Assembly (NCBI GenBank): GCA_023548195.1
Contig: JAJHZJ010000577.1
Coordinates: 2,238,694 to 2,302,693, forward strand
Origin: Bettongia penicillata ogilbyi
Taxonomy: Eukaryota; Chordata; Mammalia; Diprotodontia; Potoroidae
Length of the DNA stretch: 64,000 nt
Reading direction: 5' to 3'
Shown: positions 21,668 to 34,350 of the stretch, in pieces
Layout of the letters: every line of letters begins with the position of its first letter
How positions within the stretch are numbered: the first letter of the stretch is position 1
Made by a program: the position numbers and the translations under genes
The notes under the pieces: generated by a model
Told to the model about the DNA's origin: nothing
The model's database searches: none
The model's input: the letters and a program-made list of their open reading frames with translations, nothing else

Positions 21668-22085
21668 AATTATGGTATTGCCAAGACGACACAGTGAAAG
21701 CAGAGCCTCACCTGAGTTCTTCCCCAAACTCCTTCAAATACCTCCAAAAGAGACTCTGAAGAAATTCTAGAGTGCCAGAATTCACGAAGAGGCAGAGTAA
21801 GGCAGATTTCCACCCATACACAACCCAAAGTTTGAAGGAAGGGTCTATTGTATCAGGCTGGGACAGGAGCATAATCTAGTGTTCAGGCTGCACCAGTGCA
21901 AACTCAACCATAACAAAGTTGGAACAGACCTCAGGCGACTGAATAACTAGCAGCAGTGGTACTTTCCAAACCCCTCAGCACAGGAGGCAAACCTCTCAGA
22001 ACTGGGAGAAAAGCAGAGTCTTGCACAGGGTCTGCGACAGGGGCAACAGCTGCTCCTGGGAGTATCAATACATAAACAGAATGTT
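21668..22085 (+). mobile_element. L1 5'UTR-like block upstream of the main L1
   Basis: Content resembles the L1 5'UTR that starts again at about 22105: 'gaagaaattctagagtgcca' here parallels 'aggaaaaattctggaatagt' near 22192, and both have GC-richer, CAG-rich texture. A second 5'UTR-like block before the canonical 5' end could be a tandem promoter unit, or a separate truncated copy into which the main L1 inserted. Confidence 0.45.
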
Positions 22086-22115
22086 TGTGATCCATCTATT
22101 TAAACTTCTGGGAGT

Positions 22116-22124
22116 CAAGATGGT
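22116..22124 (+). promoter_or_regulatory. YY1-like site at the 5' end of the long L1
   Basis: CAAGATGGT within 'ggagtcaagatggtggag', the place where L1 5' ends carry a YY1 site. The C-to-T change at the last position makes the match imperfect. Confidence 0.45.
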
Positions 22125-22616
22125 GGAGTAAGCAGTAAATGACTCTCACCTTCCTTTTATATACCTTGAAAAGTTCAGAGATTATTGCTCCAGGAAAAAT
22201 TCTGGAATAGTGCAACCAGCAGAAAGACATGATATAAATGTCATTCATCTCAGAAGGCTAGGGGGGTTATGAAAAGGGTCCCTCTTGCTATGATTGAAGG
22301 ACACCAGTATAGGACCAGAGGCATCTCAGAAACTAGCAAAAAAACCAATCTCAACAAACCAGTGGGAGATCCTGAGCCTCAGGGTGGAGGAGCAGGCAAG
22401 TGCCAACACAAGGTACACACCAGTTACCACTACTACCTCCAGCTCAGTATCAGGTAAACTACCAGATCTCTACAAGATCCAGCTGCCAGCACCTGAGGCT
22501 CCTGCAAACAAAACCAGTAGCAAGGCCCTAGCCCTAAGCACAAGAAGTCTGGGACAGTGCCTCTTGGGGACCAGAAGCAGAGATTAAATTTAAAAGCCAG
22601 AAAAAAGGCAAATCAC

Positions 22617-23605
22617 ATGAGCAAGAAACAACAAAGAAAAACAGTAACCATGAAAAAGTGTTTTGGTGACAGTGAAGATCTAAACCCCAATTCAGGAGAG
22701 GACAACTTGGTCAATATATTCACATCCGAAGCTTCAAAGGTGAATACGAATTGGTCTCAAGCCCAAAAAGCCTTCTTGAAAGACCTCAAGAAGAATTTTA
22801 AAAGTCAAAATAGAGAGGTAGAAGAAAAATTGAATGATGTCTTTAAAAATACAATTGGCAAAATGGGGGAGGGGAAAAGTACACTGGAGAAAACAATTCC
22901 TTAAAAAATAGAACTGGTCAAGTGGAAAAGGAGGTACAAAAACTAACTGAAGAAAACATTATGTTAAAAATTAGAATTTGGTGAGTGGAGGCTAATGACT
23001 CTATGAGACATCAAGAATCAGTCAAATAAAATCAAAAGAATAAAATAATGGAAGAAGACATAAATTGGAAAAAAACGGCTGACCTGGAAAAGAGATTTAG
23101 GGGAGATAATTAGTGGTCTGTCTAAGAAACATGACAAAAAAAAGAACTTGAATAATATCTTCAAAGAAATAATCAAGGAAAATTTCCTTGAGGTCATAGA
23201 ACCAGAGGGTAAAATAGTCATTGAAAGAATTTACCAATCATCTCTTGAAAGAGATCCCAAATTGGAATAGTGTTGCTAAATTCAAGATTGATCAGATCAA
23301 GGAGATAAAATTTACAAACAGCTGAAAAGGAATAATTCAAATATCATGGAACCACAATAAAGATTATGGAGGACTTTGTATATTCTACATTAAAAGACTG
23401 GAAGGTTTGGAATATGATAGTCCAGAAGATGAAGGACTACAACCGAGGATCAATTATCCAGCAAAATTGAGCATAACCTTTCAGGCAAGGAGATGAACAT
23501 TCAATGAAATAAGGAATTTCCAGACCTAACTGATAAAAAAGACCATAGCTCAATAGAAAATTTGGTATTCGAATACAAGACTCAAGGGAGGCATAAAGAA
23601 ATAAA
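22617..23605 (+). pseudogene. L1 ORF1 of the long L1, frameshifted
   Basis: Best start is the ATG at 22617 (MSKKQQRKTVTMKK); the longer open frame from 22557 runs through 5'UTR. The first frame stays open to 22904 and covers the N-terminus and the beginning of the coiled coil ('QAQKAFLKDLKKNFKSQ'). Later pieces in other frames include 'NIFKEIIKENFLEVIEPEGK' and 'IVIERIYQSSLERDPK' (RRM end, 23140-23270), and 'FPDLTDKKDHSSIENL' near 23520. The invariant 'ENRSRR' RRM motif is badly decayed. Not functional. Confidence 0.75.
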
Positions 23606-24212
23606 CAGGAAAAACTTGTTATTTGATATGGGCAAACTGTTTGCATCCCTATATGGGAGGATGATACTTATTAATCTTGTGGATGATATATTTAATATGG
23701 AATTTTAAATGGATATATAGACAGATAGAGGGTATGTATGGAGGGTGATGTGATGATAAGATTATATATATTATATATATATAATGTGAGTGTGTGTGTG
23801 TGTATAATTAAGGTGTGTTATAGTAGAAGAAAAGAAGAGAGGGAAATGAGCATTGTTTGAGCTTTACTCTCATCAGATTTGGTTCAAGGTGGGAACATAA
23901 TATTCAGTTAAGTATAGAAATCAACTTGTCTTATAAGCAGTAGGAGGAGAAAGGGAAAATAAAAGGGAAGAGATAAGTAGAAGGGAGAGAAGAAGTAGTA
24001 AAGGAAAAGGAAAAGAAAAGGGAGGGGGGCTGATAGAAGGGAAGGAAAATTGAGGGAGGCAATGGTCAAAATTTTGAGGAAGGGAAGGGAGAAGGTAGAA
24101 ATAAAAGCACAAATGGGTGGGGGTGATGATGGAATGAACTATCCCACAAAACAGCAGAATGGATTAAAAATCATAATCATACAATATGTTGTTTACAAGA
24201 AATACATTTGAA

Positions 24213-24745
24213 AAACCTCTATAATTTGGCTTTCAAAATTCTTCTTGAGTTCTTCCAAAAATGCTCTTTGGGCTTGAGAACAGTTCATATTCCCTTCTGA
24301 GGTTTCAGATGGGAGCGCAGTCTCAGTACTTGTGTCTTCAGTATTTGTGTTTTGGTCCTTGTCCCCATAGTACGTTTCTATGATCTTTTCTGATTTGCTT
24401 TTTGCTCATGATGATTGCCTTTTTCCTGGCTTTTAGAGTGAATCTCTGCTTCTGGGGCACAGAGGGCTCTGTCCCTTGGTTCTTGTGCTTAGAACTTAAG
24501 GCTTTGTGTACTGTGGCCTCTAGTTCTTTTAGCTAGAAGCTAAGATGCTGCCACTTATGTGCTGCTGAGCTGGCTGGTGTGTCAAAGGAGAGGCCAGGTG
24601 AAGTCTTTCTGAGTTTCCCTCGAGTTATCTTGGAGTTCACTGCACGAGGTGTAGGGGAGGAGGTGGTCTGGCCACCAGAGGTCTCCTCTCCTGTACTAGA
24701 GCACAGGCAGGATCAGCAGCTGATAAACCACAGTTTGTGCTGGTG
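24213..24745 (-). mobile_element. Reversed L1 5'UTR/ORF1 segment inside the L1 ORF2
   Basis: On the minus strand this reads L1 5'UTR and then ORF1 codons 1 to ~75. It stops at 'gaattttgaaagccaaatta', which matches 22794-22815 of the host L1 in opposite orientation ('aagaattttaaaagtcaaaa'). It replaces about 75 bp of the endonuclease coding region between 'QEIHLKN' and the 'AILSSNKAKA' block. There is no A-tail and no obvious target duplication, so it does not look like an ordinary insertion. Confidence 0.75.
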
Positions 24746-24749
24746 TCAA

Positions 24750-27700
24750 CAAGCAATAGCAATCCTAAGCTCAAACAAAGCAAAAGCAGAAATGAATCTA
24801 ATCAAAAGAGATGAGGAAGGAAACTATATTCTGCTAAAAGGCACCATAGACAATGAAGCAGTATCATTACTAAACATATATGCACTAAATGACATAACAT
24901 CCAAAATCTTAGGGGAGAAGTTAAGGGACTTATAGGAAGAAATAGATAGCATAGCTATAGTAGTGGAAGACCTCCGAAGGTGAAAAAATCTAACCTTAAA
25001 GTAGACAATAAAGAAGTTAAGGAGGTGAATATAAAACCGGAAAAGGTACACATGATAGATCTCTGAAGAAAATTGAATGGGAATTGAAAGGAATATACCT
25101 TTTTCTCACTGGTTCATGACATATACACAAAAATTTGCCATGTACTGGGGCATCCAGTGCAGAAAGACAGAGATAGTCAATGCATCCTTTTCAGATTATG
25201 ATGCAATAAAAATTATATGTAATAAAAATCCATGGAAAGATAGACCAAAATTTAATTAGAAACTAAATAATCTAATCCTAAACATTAGGATGAAACAACA
25301 ACTCATAGAAACAATAATTTCATTTAAGAGAATGACAGTAATGAATCAACCTACCAAAACTTATGGGATGCAACAAAAGCAGTTCTTAGAGGAAGTTTCA
25401 TATCTCTAAATGCCCACATGAATAATATAGAAAAAGAGGAGATCAACGAATTGGGCATCCAACTGATAAAACTAAAAAAGAACAAATTGAAAATCCCCAA
25501 TTAAATAATAAATTGGAAATACTGACAATCAAAGTAGAGATTAACAAAACTGAAATTAAGAAAATTGTAGAATAAGTTAAACTAAGAGCTGGTTTTACAG
25601 AAAAAAAATAAAATTGATATACTTTTAGTCAATTTGATTTTAAAAAAGAAGAAAACCAAATGACCAGTATCAAAAATGAAAAAAAAAAATGAATTCACCA
25701 CCAATGAAGAGGAAATGAAAATAATAATTAGAAACTCTTTTGCACAGCTGTATGCCAATAAATTTGACAATCTTATTGAAATGGATGAATATTTACAAAA
25801 ATGTAAATTGCCCAGATTAAGAGAAGAGGAAGTAAAATACTTAAATGATTCAATCTCAGAAAAAGAGATTTGAACAAGTCATTGATGAACTCCCTAGGAA
25901 AAAATATACAGGGCTAAAAGAATATACAAGCAAATTCTATCAAATATTTAAAGAACAATTAATTCTATTATTATTGCTATATAGATTATTTCAGAAAATA
26001 GGCAAAGGAGTACTACCAAACTCTTTCTATGATACAAATATAGTACTGATACCTAAATCAAGAAGAGTTAAAACAAAGAAAATTATAGACCAATTTCCCT
26101 AACAATTACAAAGCAAAAATTTTAAATAAAATATTATCGAAAAGATTACAGCAACTTATCATGGGAATAATACATTATGATCAGGTAAGATTTATATGAG
26201 GAATGCAGGACTGGTTCAATACTGGGAAAACTATCAGCATAATTGACCATATCAACAATAAAGCTAACAAAAAACATATGGATGTTTCAATAAATGCAAA
26301 AAAAGCTTTTGATGAAGTACAACACACATTCCTATTGAAAACCCAGGAGAGTATAGGAATGAATGGAGTCTTCCATGAAATTATATGTAGCATCTACTTA
26401 AAACCACCAGCAAATATAAGATGTAATGTGGATAAGGTAGAAACATTTCCAATAAGATGAGGAGTAAAACAAGGATGGACATTATTACCACTGTTATTAA
26501 ATATGGTACTAGAAACATTAGATTTAGCATAAAGAAAAAAAATAGAAGGAATTAGAATAGACAAGAAATAAAGCTGTCATTTTTTCCTGATGATATGATG
26601 ATAAACTTAGAGAATCATGTAAAAAACTACTTGAATTAAAATAAACAACTTTTTCAAATGTGTAGGATATTAAATAAACCCAAATAAATCCTCAATATTT
26701 CTATAAATTACTAGCAAATCTCAACAGGAAAAGATATAAAGAGAAATTGCATTTAAAGTTGCTGTAAATGTTACAAAATATTTGGGAGTCTATCTGCCAA
26801 AAGAAACCCAGAAACTATATGAACACAATAATAAAACACATTTGCACAAATAGTGTTAGAGCTAAACAAATGGAAAAACATCATTTGCTCATGGGTAGGC
26901 TGAGCTAATATAAGAAAAATGACAAATCTACTTAAATTAATTTAACTTATTTCAGAGTCAGAAAAAATTATATCAAAATTCATCTGGAGAACAAAAGGTC
27001 CAAAATAACAAGGGAATTAATGAAAAGAAATGCTAGGGAAGGTGGCCTAGCCAAACCAGATCTCAAATTGTATTATAAAGAAGCAATCATCAAACTACTT
27101 GGTACTAACTAAGAAATAGCGTGGTGAATCAGTGGAATATGTTAGGTAAAGAAGACACAGTAGCCAATGACTATAGCAATCTGCTGTTTGATTCCAGCTT
27201 TGGGGATATGAACTCACTAAATGACAAAAACTGCTGGAAAAAGTGGAAATACGGTATAGACCAGTATCTTACACTGTACCAAGATAAAGTCAAAATGGGC
27301 ACTCAATTTAGATATAAATACTGATCGCAAACTGGGAAAGCAAGGGATAGTTTACTTGTTAGATTTATGGAGAGAATTTAAGACCAAAGAAGAGATAGAG
27401 AACATCATGAAATGGAAAACTGATAATTTTGATTGAAAAGTTTTTTGCGCAAACAAAGCCAAAGCAACCAAGATTAGGAGGGAAGCAAAAACTTAGAATT
27501 TTTACAACCAGTGCCTCTGATAAAGGCCTCATTTCTAAAATATATAGAGACCTGAGTGAGTATATAAGAATCCCAGTCATTCCTCAATTGATAAATTGTA
27601 GAAGGATATGAGCAAGCAGTTTCCAGAGGAAGAAATTAAAGATATCTGTAGTCATATAAAAAAGGTCTAAATCATGCTAATCAAAACAACTCTGAGTTAC

Positions 27701-28130
27701 CATATCACCCATATCAAATTGGCTAATATGAGAAAACAGGAAAATTATAATTGTTGGAGAAGATATGGAATAATTGGAAGACTAATGCATTGCTGGTGGA
27801 GTTGTGAACTGATCCAACAATTTTGGGAGCAATTTGGGATTATGCCCAAAGGGCTACAAAAATGTGCATACTCTTTGACCCAGCAATAGCACTTCCAGGT
27901 CTGTATCCCAAATAAACCATAAAAATGGGGAAAGGATCCACATGTACAAAAATATTTATTGCAGCTCTTTTAGTGGTGGCAAAAAATAGAAAATTTAGGA
28001 GTTGCCCATCAATTGAGGAATGGCTAAACAAATTGAGGTTTATGAGCAGGCAGACTTCAGAAAAACCTGGAAAAACTTATGTGAACTGATGCTGAGTGAT
28101 GGGAGCAGAACCAGAAGATCATTGTACAGA
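24750..28130 (+). pseudogene. L1 ORF2 (endonuclease-RT-Cys domain), heavily decayed
   Basis: ORF2 encodes the endonuclease and reverse transcriptase that drive target-primed insertion of L1 and its dependants. Landmarks in order: 'KRDEEGNYILLKGTIDN' and 'LLNIYALND' (endonuclease, ~24800-24900); '[17 protein letters not shown]' and '[13 protein letters not shown]' (25750-25850); '[10 protein letters not shown]' and '[16 protein letters not shown]' (25930-26060); 'MQDWFNTGKTISIIDHINN' and 'SINAKKAFDEVQH' (26200-26330); 'FPDDMM' at ~26583 where the catalytic F-A-D-D lies; 'SDKGLISKIYRDLSE' (27510-27560); and 'CWRRYGIIGRLMHCWWSC' (27754-27807), where one cysteine of the Cys-rich motif is tyrosine. 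Stops and indels throughout. Confidence 0.9.
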
Positions 28131-28345
28131 GTTACAATCACATTATGGGATTACCAGCTTTGATAATAAGATAACTCCAAAAGGCTCATGATGGAAAATG
28201 CTATGCCCATCCAGAGAAACATTTATGGAGTCTCAATGGAGATGGAAGCATATTATTTTCTCTCTCTCTTTTTTGTTTTGTTTTGTTTGCTCTTTCTTGT
28301 GGGTCATTCCATTGATTATAATTTTCTTTACAAAATGACAATCAA

Positions 28346-28911
28346 GAACCTAAACCATTCACCTGGTTAGGAGGAATCAGCACCCTGAGCTTCAAAGAAA
28401 ATACAGAAAAATCAAAGATCAACAGACATGACTTCCTCTGCCTGCATTCAACAGACAGTTGGACTCGTCTGAACATAGTTACCAGAGAGAGAAAACAACT
28501 AGTTTTCCAAGCCAGGTGGCTTCTTAAGTGACTTCCCAGAGTCCTAGTCTGGCAGAACAAACACTTCCAGTCAGAAGACCCAAAGTAAAACCTCAGCTCA
28601 GAGCATTTATTCCTTTTGTAGACTGAGAGCGCATGAAAACCCTTGAGAATCAATGCCTTTTTAAGAGACTTGAGCCTTCCCACAAATCTTCACTAATCAA
28701 ACTCCCTTTAATGGGCAGGCCCATTTATGGGTGGGGAAGATCTTTAATCACATTAAAATAATTAACAATACAAATATATATACTGTTTTTAGTTAAAGAA
28801 ACTCTTTTTTCTGTACTTTACTCCTGGTAAAGACTCTTGATTGATAAAGGCAGGATTCAGTCAGAGGCATTGATTATACTAAAACAATGAAAGATCCTCT
28901 TTTCCTTGCCC
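28346..28911. other. No recognised feature
   Basis: Moderate-complexity DNA between the L1 3' end and an unidentified repeat. It may belong to an old repeat I cannot name. The 113-aa minus ORF at 28342-28683 has no visible domain. Confidence 0.4.
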
Positions 28912-29165
28912 TCACACCTTGGTGTCTTCCATGTCTAACCAAGCTCTAAGCATTCCACAATGTCTGTTTTACCTGCCTTCATGACCATTGGAACAGATCA
29001 CTCTCACCTTCATATTCCATCAGGGGAATCCTTAACATGTTGTAGACACTTCCCTAACTCACCAATGGGTTTGAGACCCCTTGGTTACCTTCAACACTGT
29101 TTAGCTCCTCTTCCAAATCAGATCATCAGGGTTTGGCTGCTGCACATGCTACAGTTTCTTAAAAC
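28912..29165 (-). repeat. Unidentified three-copy family, copy A
   Basis: Shares with 43985-44285 and 62030-62285 the plus-strand blocks 'aaccaagctctaagcattcc', 'attggaacagatcactctca', 'tattccatcaggggaatcc', 'gttaccttcaacac' and 'gctgctgcacatgctacag'. The minus orientation is inferred from a remembered marsupial repeat whose 3' part resembles the composite SINE tail at 51800-51980. The 97-aa ORF over it is not taken as a gene. Confidence 0.55.
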
Positions 29166-29414
29166 TACAGATAAGACTTTGGTGGAACAGGGGGATACCA
29201 AAGGTGGAAAGCAGCCCAGGAAAGGTCTCTGCAGCCTTCATATCAATGCCTGAACACACTTTATACTGCAAGGCTAGATGATACTATTCAGAAGCAGCTC
29301 ATTTAAAGTATTAAGTACACAATACACTTTCCTAGGGGAACTTTAAAGGGAGAGAACTCAGGTACAGAGACAGATGACAAATAAATATTAAAAAAAAGAT
29401 ATTTTTAAGAACTA

Positions 29415-29505
29415 GAGTTTTGTATATGTATCTATATGGACATATATATATATATGCATCACATTTTTGTGTATATGTATATGTGTGCACATGTATATGT
29501 TTAGC
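29415..29505. repeat. TATA/TGTA-rich simple repeat
   Basis: AT-rich alternating purine-pyrimidine run around 29438-29500. Confidence 0.75.
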
Positions 29506-31189
29506 TAATGAGGTAGAATATTTAGTGTATTGACCTTTGGGAATATTGATGAAGATTTTTGTATTAGGAGAGAAGATATTATTTAACTTCAATTTCCTCT
29601 TTAAAAAAACCCATTTACTTGATTACTTGATCTGTCCTTCCTTAGTCCCTCAGGTAATTGCCACTTCATTTTTTGACCATCTTAACCAAACTGATGGGCC
29701 TGGGGTAGAATTTTTTTTATTTGCCTTTCTCTTAGTATTAGTTATTTAGAACAATTTCCAAAATGATTGTTGGAAGTTTGTATTTTTTAAGCACAACCTA
29801 TCCATGTGCTTTGACAATTTATCTATTTCAGAATGGCCTCTTAACACTCAAGGAAAGAGAAAAGTTGACGGATAGATGCTTGTCCACTTTCTAAATACTA
29901 ACACTCCATGCCCCCTTAGCAGAGCAGGGCACCATAGCCATCAAGGTAAGTATAAGAATTAGCTAACTTCTGATACACAGACACACACACGCACAGACAT
30001 GCACACACACATACACGCATGAATGTACACTTTAACGTTGGGAAATATCATCAATAGTGGAGAGGTTGGATGAGGATGAGGAAATGCCTTATACATTAGG
30101 CATTGCAATGAGCTTTAACTTAACTTAAGTATTACATCTGCCAAGAGGTAGAGAGAGGAAGCAGAATTTTCACTACTTGGGGACTACTTGATGGAAAGGC
30201 ATGGAGGGAAAAAAATGGAATATGTTGCCTAGAAAAAAGAAAATGAATAGTTGGTAATGCAGAAGAGGGCTGGTAAAGGTAAAGTTTGCTTTTAATAACA
30301 CTCCCTTAATACTCTTTATCTTTTAAGCATCTGTTTCCTACAGTTGGCACCTATCAAAACCTGCATTTAAGAAAGGACTTGAGACCGCCATCTAAATCAA
30401 TGAGTTATAATTAAAGATACAACTTAGAATGTACAAGTTTTATGTTGGGAGAATTACTAAATGTATTCAAGCATAATAGTGTAACTAAAGGATTTGTAGA
30501 CTGTTAAAGAATTTCAAGTATAAAGAGCATGAAGGGGGAGATATCCGGAAAGAGACAGGGTGCCATTGGGCATCTTTCTTGTATCTTTTTGCCTAAGGTT
30601 AACCCTAGATAGAATTACTTTACTTTCTTTTTCTTTTTCTTTCTTTTTTTTTTTTTACAATGGAAAAGTTATAACTGGTTGTGAAAACAGTAGAGATTTT
30701 ATTTGGAAGTTTTGTTTTTGGCATAATTTGTAGAGACTCACTGCTTAAGACTATTAAGTCTTAAACCACTGAGATTTGCTCCCGCTCTGAAAATATCTAT
30801 ATCACAAAGAGCAAACCACTGCAAATAGTCTGATAATTGGTGTATTCTTTAGGGCCTTGTGCTAAATGATAGAAATAGTCAATGCAAAATCTAAAAATTG
30901 GGGGCTGATTAAAACCAGATGATCACCACAGACAGCTGGATTTCATTCTTCTCTTCAAGTGATGGTCAAGAGATTCAGATATTCTTTCTTTTGCTTATTC
31001 AGAAATTGGATTGGGTTCAAATAGTATTACTTGGGAGATGCTTGTCACTATATCTCTCTAAGATTTTGTGATAAAGAGATAATTTCAATGATTGTGAGGG
31101 AATAAAACTTCCCTAAATCCAAAGAGGAGAATAAACTCTCACTGCTTATAGTGATGGAAGAAAATCATTTATAGAAACTTTAAGCATTC
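29506..31189. other. No recognisable gene or repeat
   Basis: Largely unique-looking AT-rich DNA. There is a small imperfect CA run at 29978-30016 and a T-rich run near 30625-30656. Confidence 0.5.
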
Positions 31190-31375
31190 AACATGGTAAA
31201 TGGCATGAATAGTGAATCTAGAAACAGATTGAATAGTGAATCTAGAATCAGAGAACTTAGATTCATATCTAAATCATTTTTACCACTCTTAGTCTTCCCG
31301 TCTGTCAAATGATGGGGGTTTGAGGAAATAGGTTTTAAGGTCTAAATCCCAGCATCCTATGCTTGAGATACCATA
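31190..31375 (+). mobile_element. MIR-type SINE fragment with a 24-bp tandem duplication
   Basis: Core-like 'atcagagaacttagattcat', 'cattttta(c)cactcttagtc'-type and 'ccgtctgtcaaatgatggg' blocks suggest a diverged MIR. Within it 'gaatagtgaatctagaaaca' and 'gaatagtgaatctagaatca' (units 31207-31230 and 31231-31254) are adjacent tandem copies. Confidence 0.5.
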
Positions 31376-33267
31376 CTTTTTGCAAATGATTCATTTGGTG
31401 TGTTATGTTTATATGGGTGTATCAGGTGCGGTGTCTTTTTCTAAGGTATTTAAATTTGACTAATTTTTCTCTCTTAAGATACATTCCAGGTTTGTGATTT
31501 CATAATTAATCTTTAAAAAACTAATGAACTTAAATATATTTTCAGTACCAAGACAGATCCTATTAATTTAATAGAGTTCTTAAGTGTGTAGACACTACTT
31601 CATTAATGTTTCCAAAATAGATAGTTAACTCATTCTTCCTTACTCCCAACACTCTGATGATCTTAGTGGAACGTAACTATTTTAAAAAATATTTTTCCCC
31701 TTTAAATATCTCAAAATGCTTTTAGTCAAGAATTTGAATATTTGAAATGGCATACTTTTTATCAGTAGCCTAAAGCAGTAACATTTAAAAGATTCTTAGG
31801 TTAGAAAATCTGATTCAAAGAGACAAAAAAGTGAGGAAATAAAGATTTGGATCATCATCTAAATTATATATTTATGACCAAAATAACCATGTTTTGGCAC
31901 AGTGAATGAAGCACTTTTAGCCATTTACTTGTTTCAATCAGTGTTTTGTCATTATTAATGCCATTCAATATTCCAGTGAATCTCTGATCTCATCATTATA
32001 TTTACTCATTGCAAAACTATACACTAATGAATCCATGTCTTCCAGTTTTTCCCAAAGCGATACTTTGATGTCCCATTTTTAGAGTTCTGCAAGGTCTAGA
32101 AACTTTTACCATCTTAGAAAAGTTTTGAGTAAAATATGAACAATAGACTTCTGATTTCTGATGTCCAGCATCACTAAGTACAGAAACTATAATATTAGTA
32201 GGGCGGCCACTTTATGATGAATTACTTTACAAATTACTTTACAAATTAAATGCTATAGAGCTACAAGATGGTGAGGATACAGGGAACGGGAGAAAGGGGA
32301 GATTATTAAAGGAAAGATTAGTGTAAATGGAATGTACTGATTAGTGAGAATTCATGGTTATTCATTTCAGTCCTTTAAAATCACTTAATTTGACCAATGT
32401 TAGCATCATGAGCTACTTGTAGAATATTTTTTAAATACTATGTGATTTTATTTAGTATCTCATTCTTTGTCCTCTTCTAATTAAATTAATTTGACTTAAA
32501 AAATCAAAGTCAGTGAATTTAAGTTTGGTGGTTTTAAAATGTTCTGTCTGGGTAGGAGAAATATGAGACTTAACATAGCATTTAAAGTGGAAAACCATAA
32601 AGCAATAAATGCATCTTTTTAAAGAGAGATTAACATTATAAAGAAGATTTCTGTTGGGCAGATTTATAGAACTTTAAGCATGATTGCTCTTCTTGAGTTA
32701 AAAAAATCTTAATTCTGCTAAAGGCTTCCCTTGGTGGAGTTTTTGTACATCAGTTTTATGACTATAACTACACACACATATATTATATTATTTTATATAT
32801 TCTTTTTTATACTTGTCTTTAAATTGGCAAGGCTTGTGGTGGCTTCTTTTCCAGGATTTAGTCTGATCACTCAAGTGAACACTCAAGTGTTTAAAACTTC
32901 ATAATAATGCACAGTAACTTACAAATGAAAGGTAACATTTGCTTTTGAAAGTGTTTGATAGATGGAGTATGTTGGTTTGCTTAAAGTAGGACTCTAGATA
33001 TTTTGGTTTATGCCATTCAAAAACCTGTAGCTGTTCAGTAAAAATCAGAACAAACCTTGTTTACTTCTCATGACTTATATTGACACCCAAGGAAATGAGG
33101 AATGACACTCTCCTGTTTCTCTTTTAGACTGACTTTATAATCCCAGCCTTGTTCACATTTTCTCTTTCACCCCAGGTCCTATATGAAATTTTAAAATAAT
33201 ATTACATTCTAAGCCAGTCCTAATGGCATCTTTAAACACAAAAACTCAACTAAGATTGATAAATTAA
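31376..33267. other. No recognisable gene or repeat
   Basis: About 1.9 kb of unique-looking DNA. A small 'attactttacaa' tandem occurs near 32222-32247. No ORF stands out. Confidence 0.5.
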
Positions 33268-33830
<563 letters not shown>

Positions 33831-34271
33831 TTACCAGAACTTTTACAGCCAAAACTGTGTAATATGATTGCATATCAGAATTATTTTCTATGCAAACCTT
33901 TCCCACTCTTGCCCCTGCTTTTAGATAGGTATGTCTACTTCTTTTTAGCTCTTTTGTGAATTGAATTAACAAGTAAAGTGACTATAAATTTGGAACAATT
34001 GGTTTACTTTGGAATATATTCTAAGAGATTTTGCAGTAATGCTAGAAAAATGACAGGGATGAATCTCATTGATTTTTTTTTTTTTAATGTAAATAGCAAA
34101 GATTTCAGAAATGGTCATTTTCCAGCCAAGTGAAAATATCTCCAACTGGATGCATCTCAACTTTTGCAAAGAAGAAAAAATCTATAATAGTTCAGTTCTC
34201 TAGTTTTTCTATTTAAAAAATCACTAAAATGTTAAGGAACTGCTTTTCCTTAACAGCTGAGTGGACAACAA
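33831..34271. other. No recognisable gene or repeat
   Basis: AT-rich DNA with a T-run at 34072-34085. Confidence 0.5.
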
Positions 34272-34297
34272 TGTGTGTGTGTGTGCGTGCGCGCGCA

Positions 34298-34338
<41 letters not shown>

Positions 34339-34350
34339 ACACACATATAC
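34272..34350. repeat. (TG)n/(CG) alternating tract
   Basis: TG units, a 'gcgtgcgcgcgc' core and then about 20 TG units and a short CA run. Alternating purine-pyrimidine sequence of this sort is Z-DNA prone. Confidence 0.95.

Larger units (their letters stand above)
22105..28345 (+). mobile_element. Long decayed L1 with both ORFs and 3'UTR
   Basis: The order is 5' end (CAAGATGGT at 22116), 5'UTR, ORF1 (from 22617), a purine-rich inter-ORF spacer (~23620-24130), then the ORF2 endonuclease start with 'TICCLQEIHLKN' at 24176-24211. A reversed L1 segment follows (24213-24745), then the rest of ORF2 (24750 to ~28130) and a short 3'UTR ending near 28345. Many frameshifts and stops are spread along it, so it is long inactive. 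About 6.2 kb including the reversed insert, close to full-length L1 size. Confidence 0.88.

Noticed and set aside
28960..29253. 97-aa ORF, with a similar frame open in the related repeat at 62085-62285
   Set aside because: The frame is not open in the third copy (44 kb), and the copies behave as a dispersed non-coding repeat.
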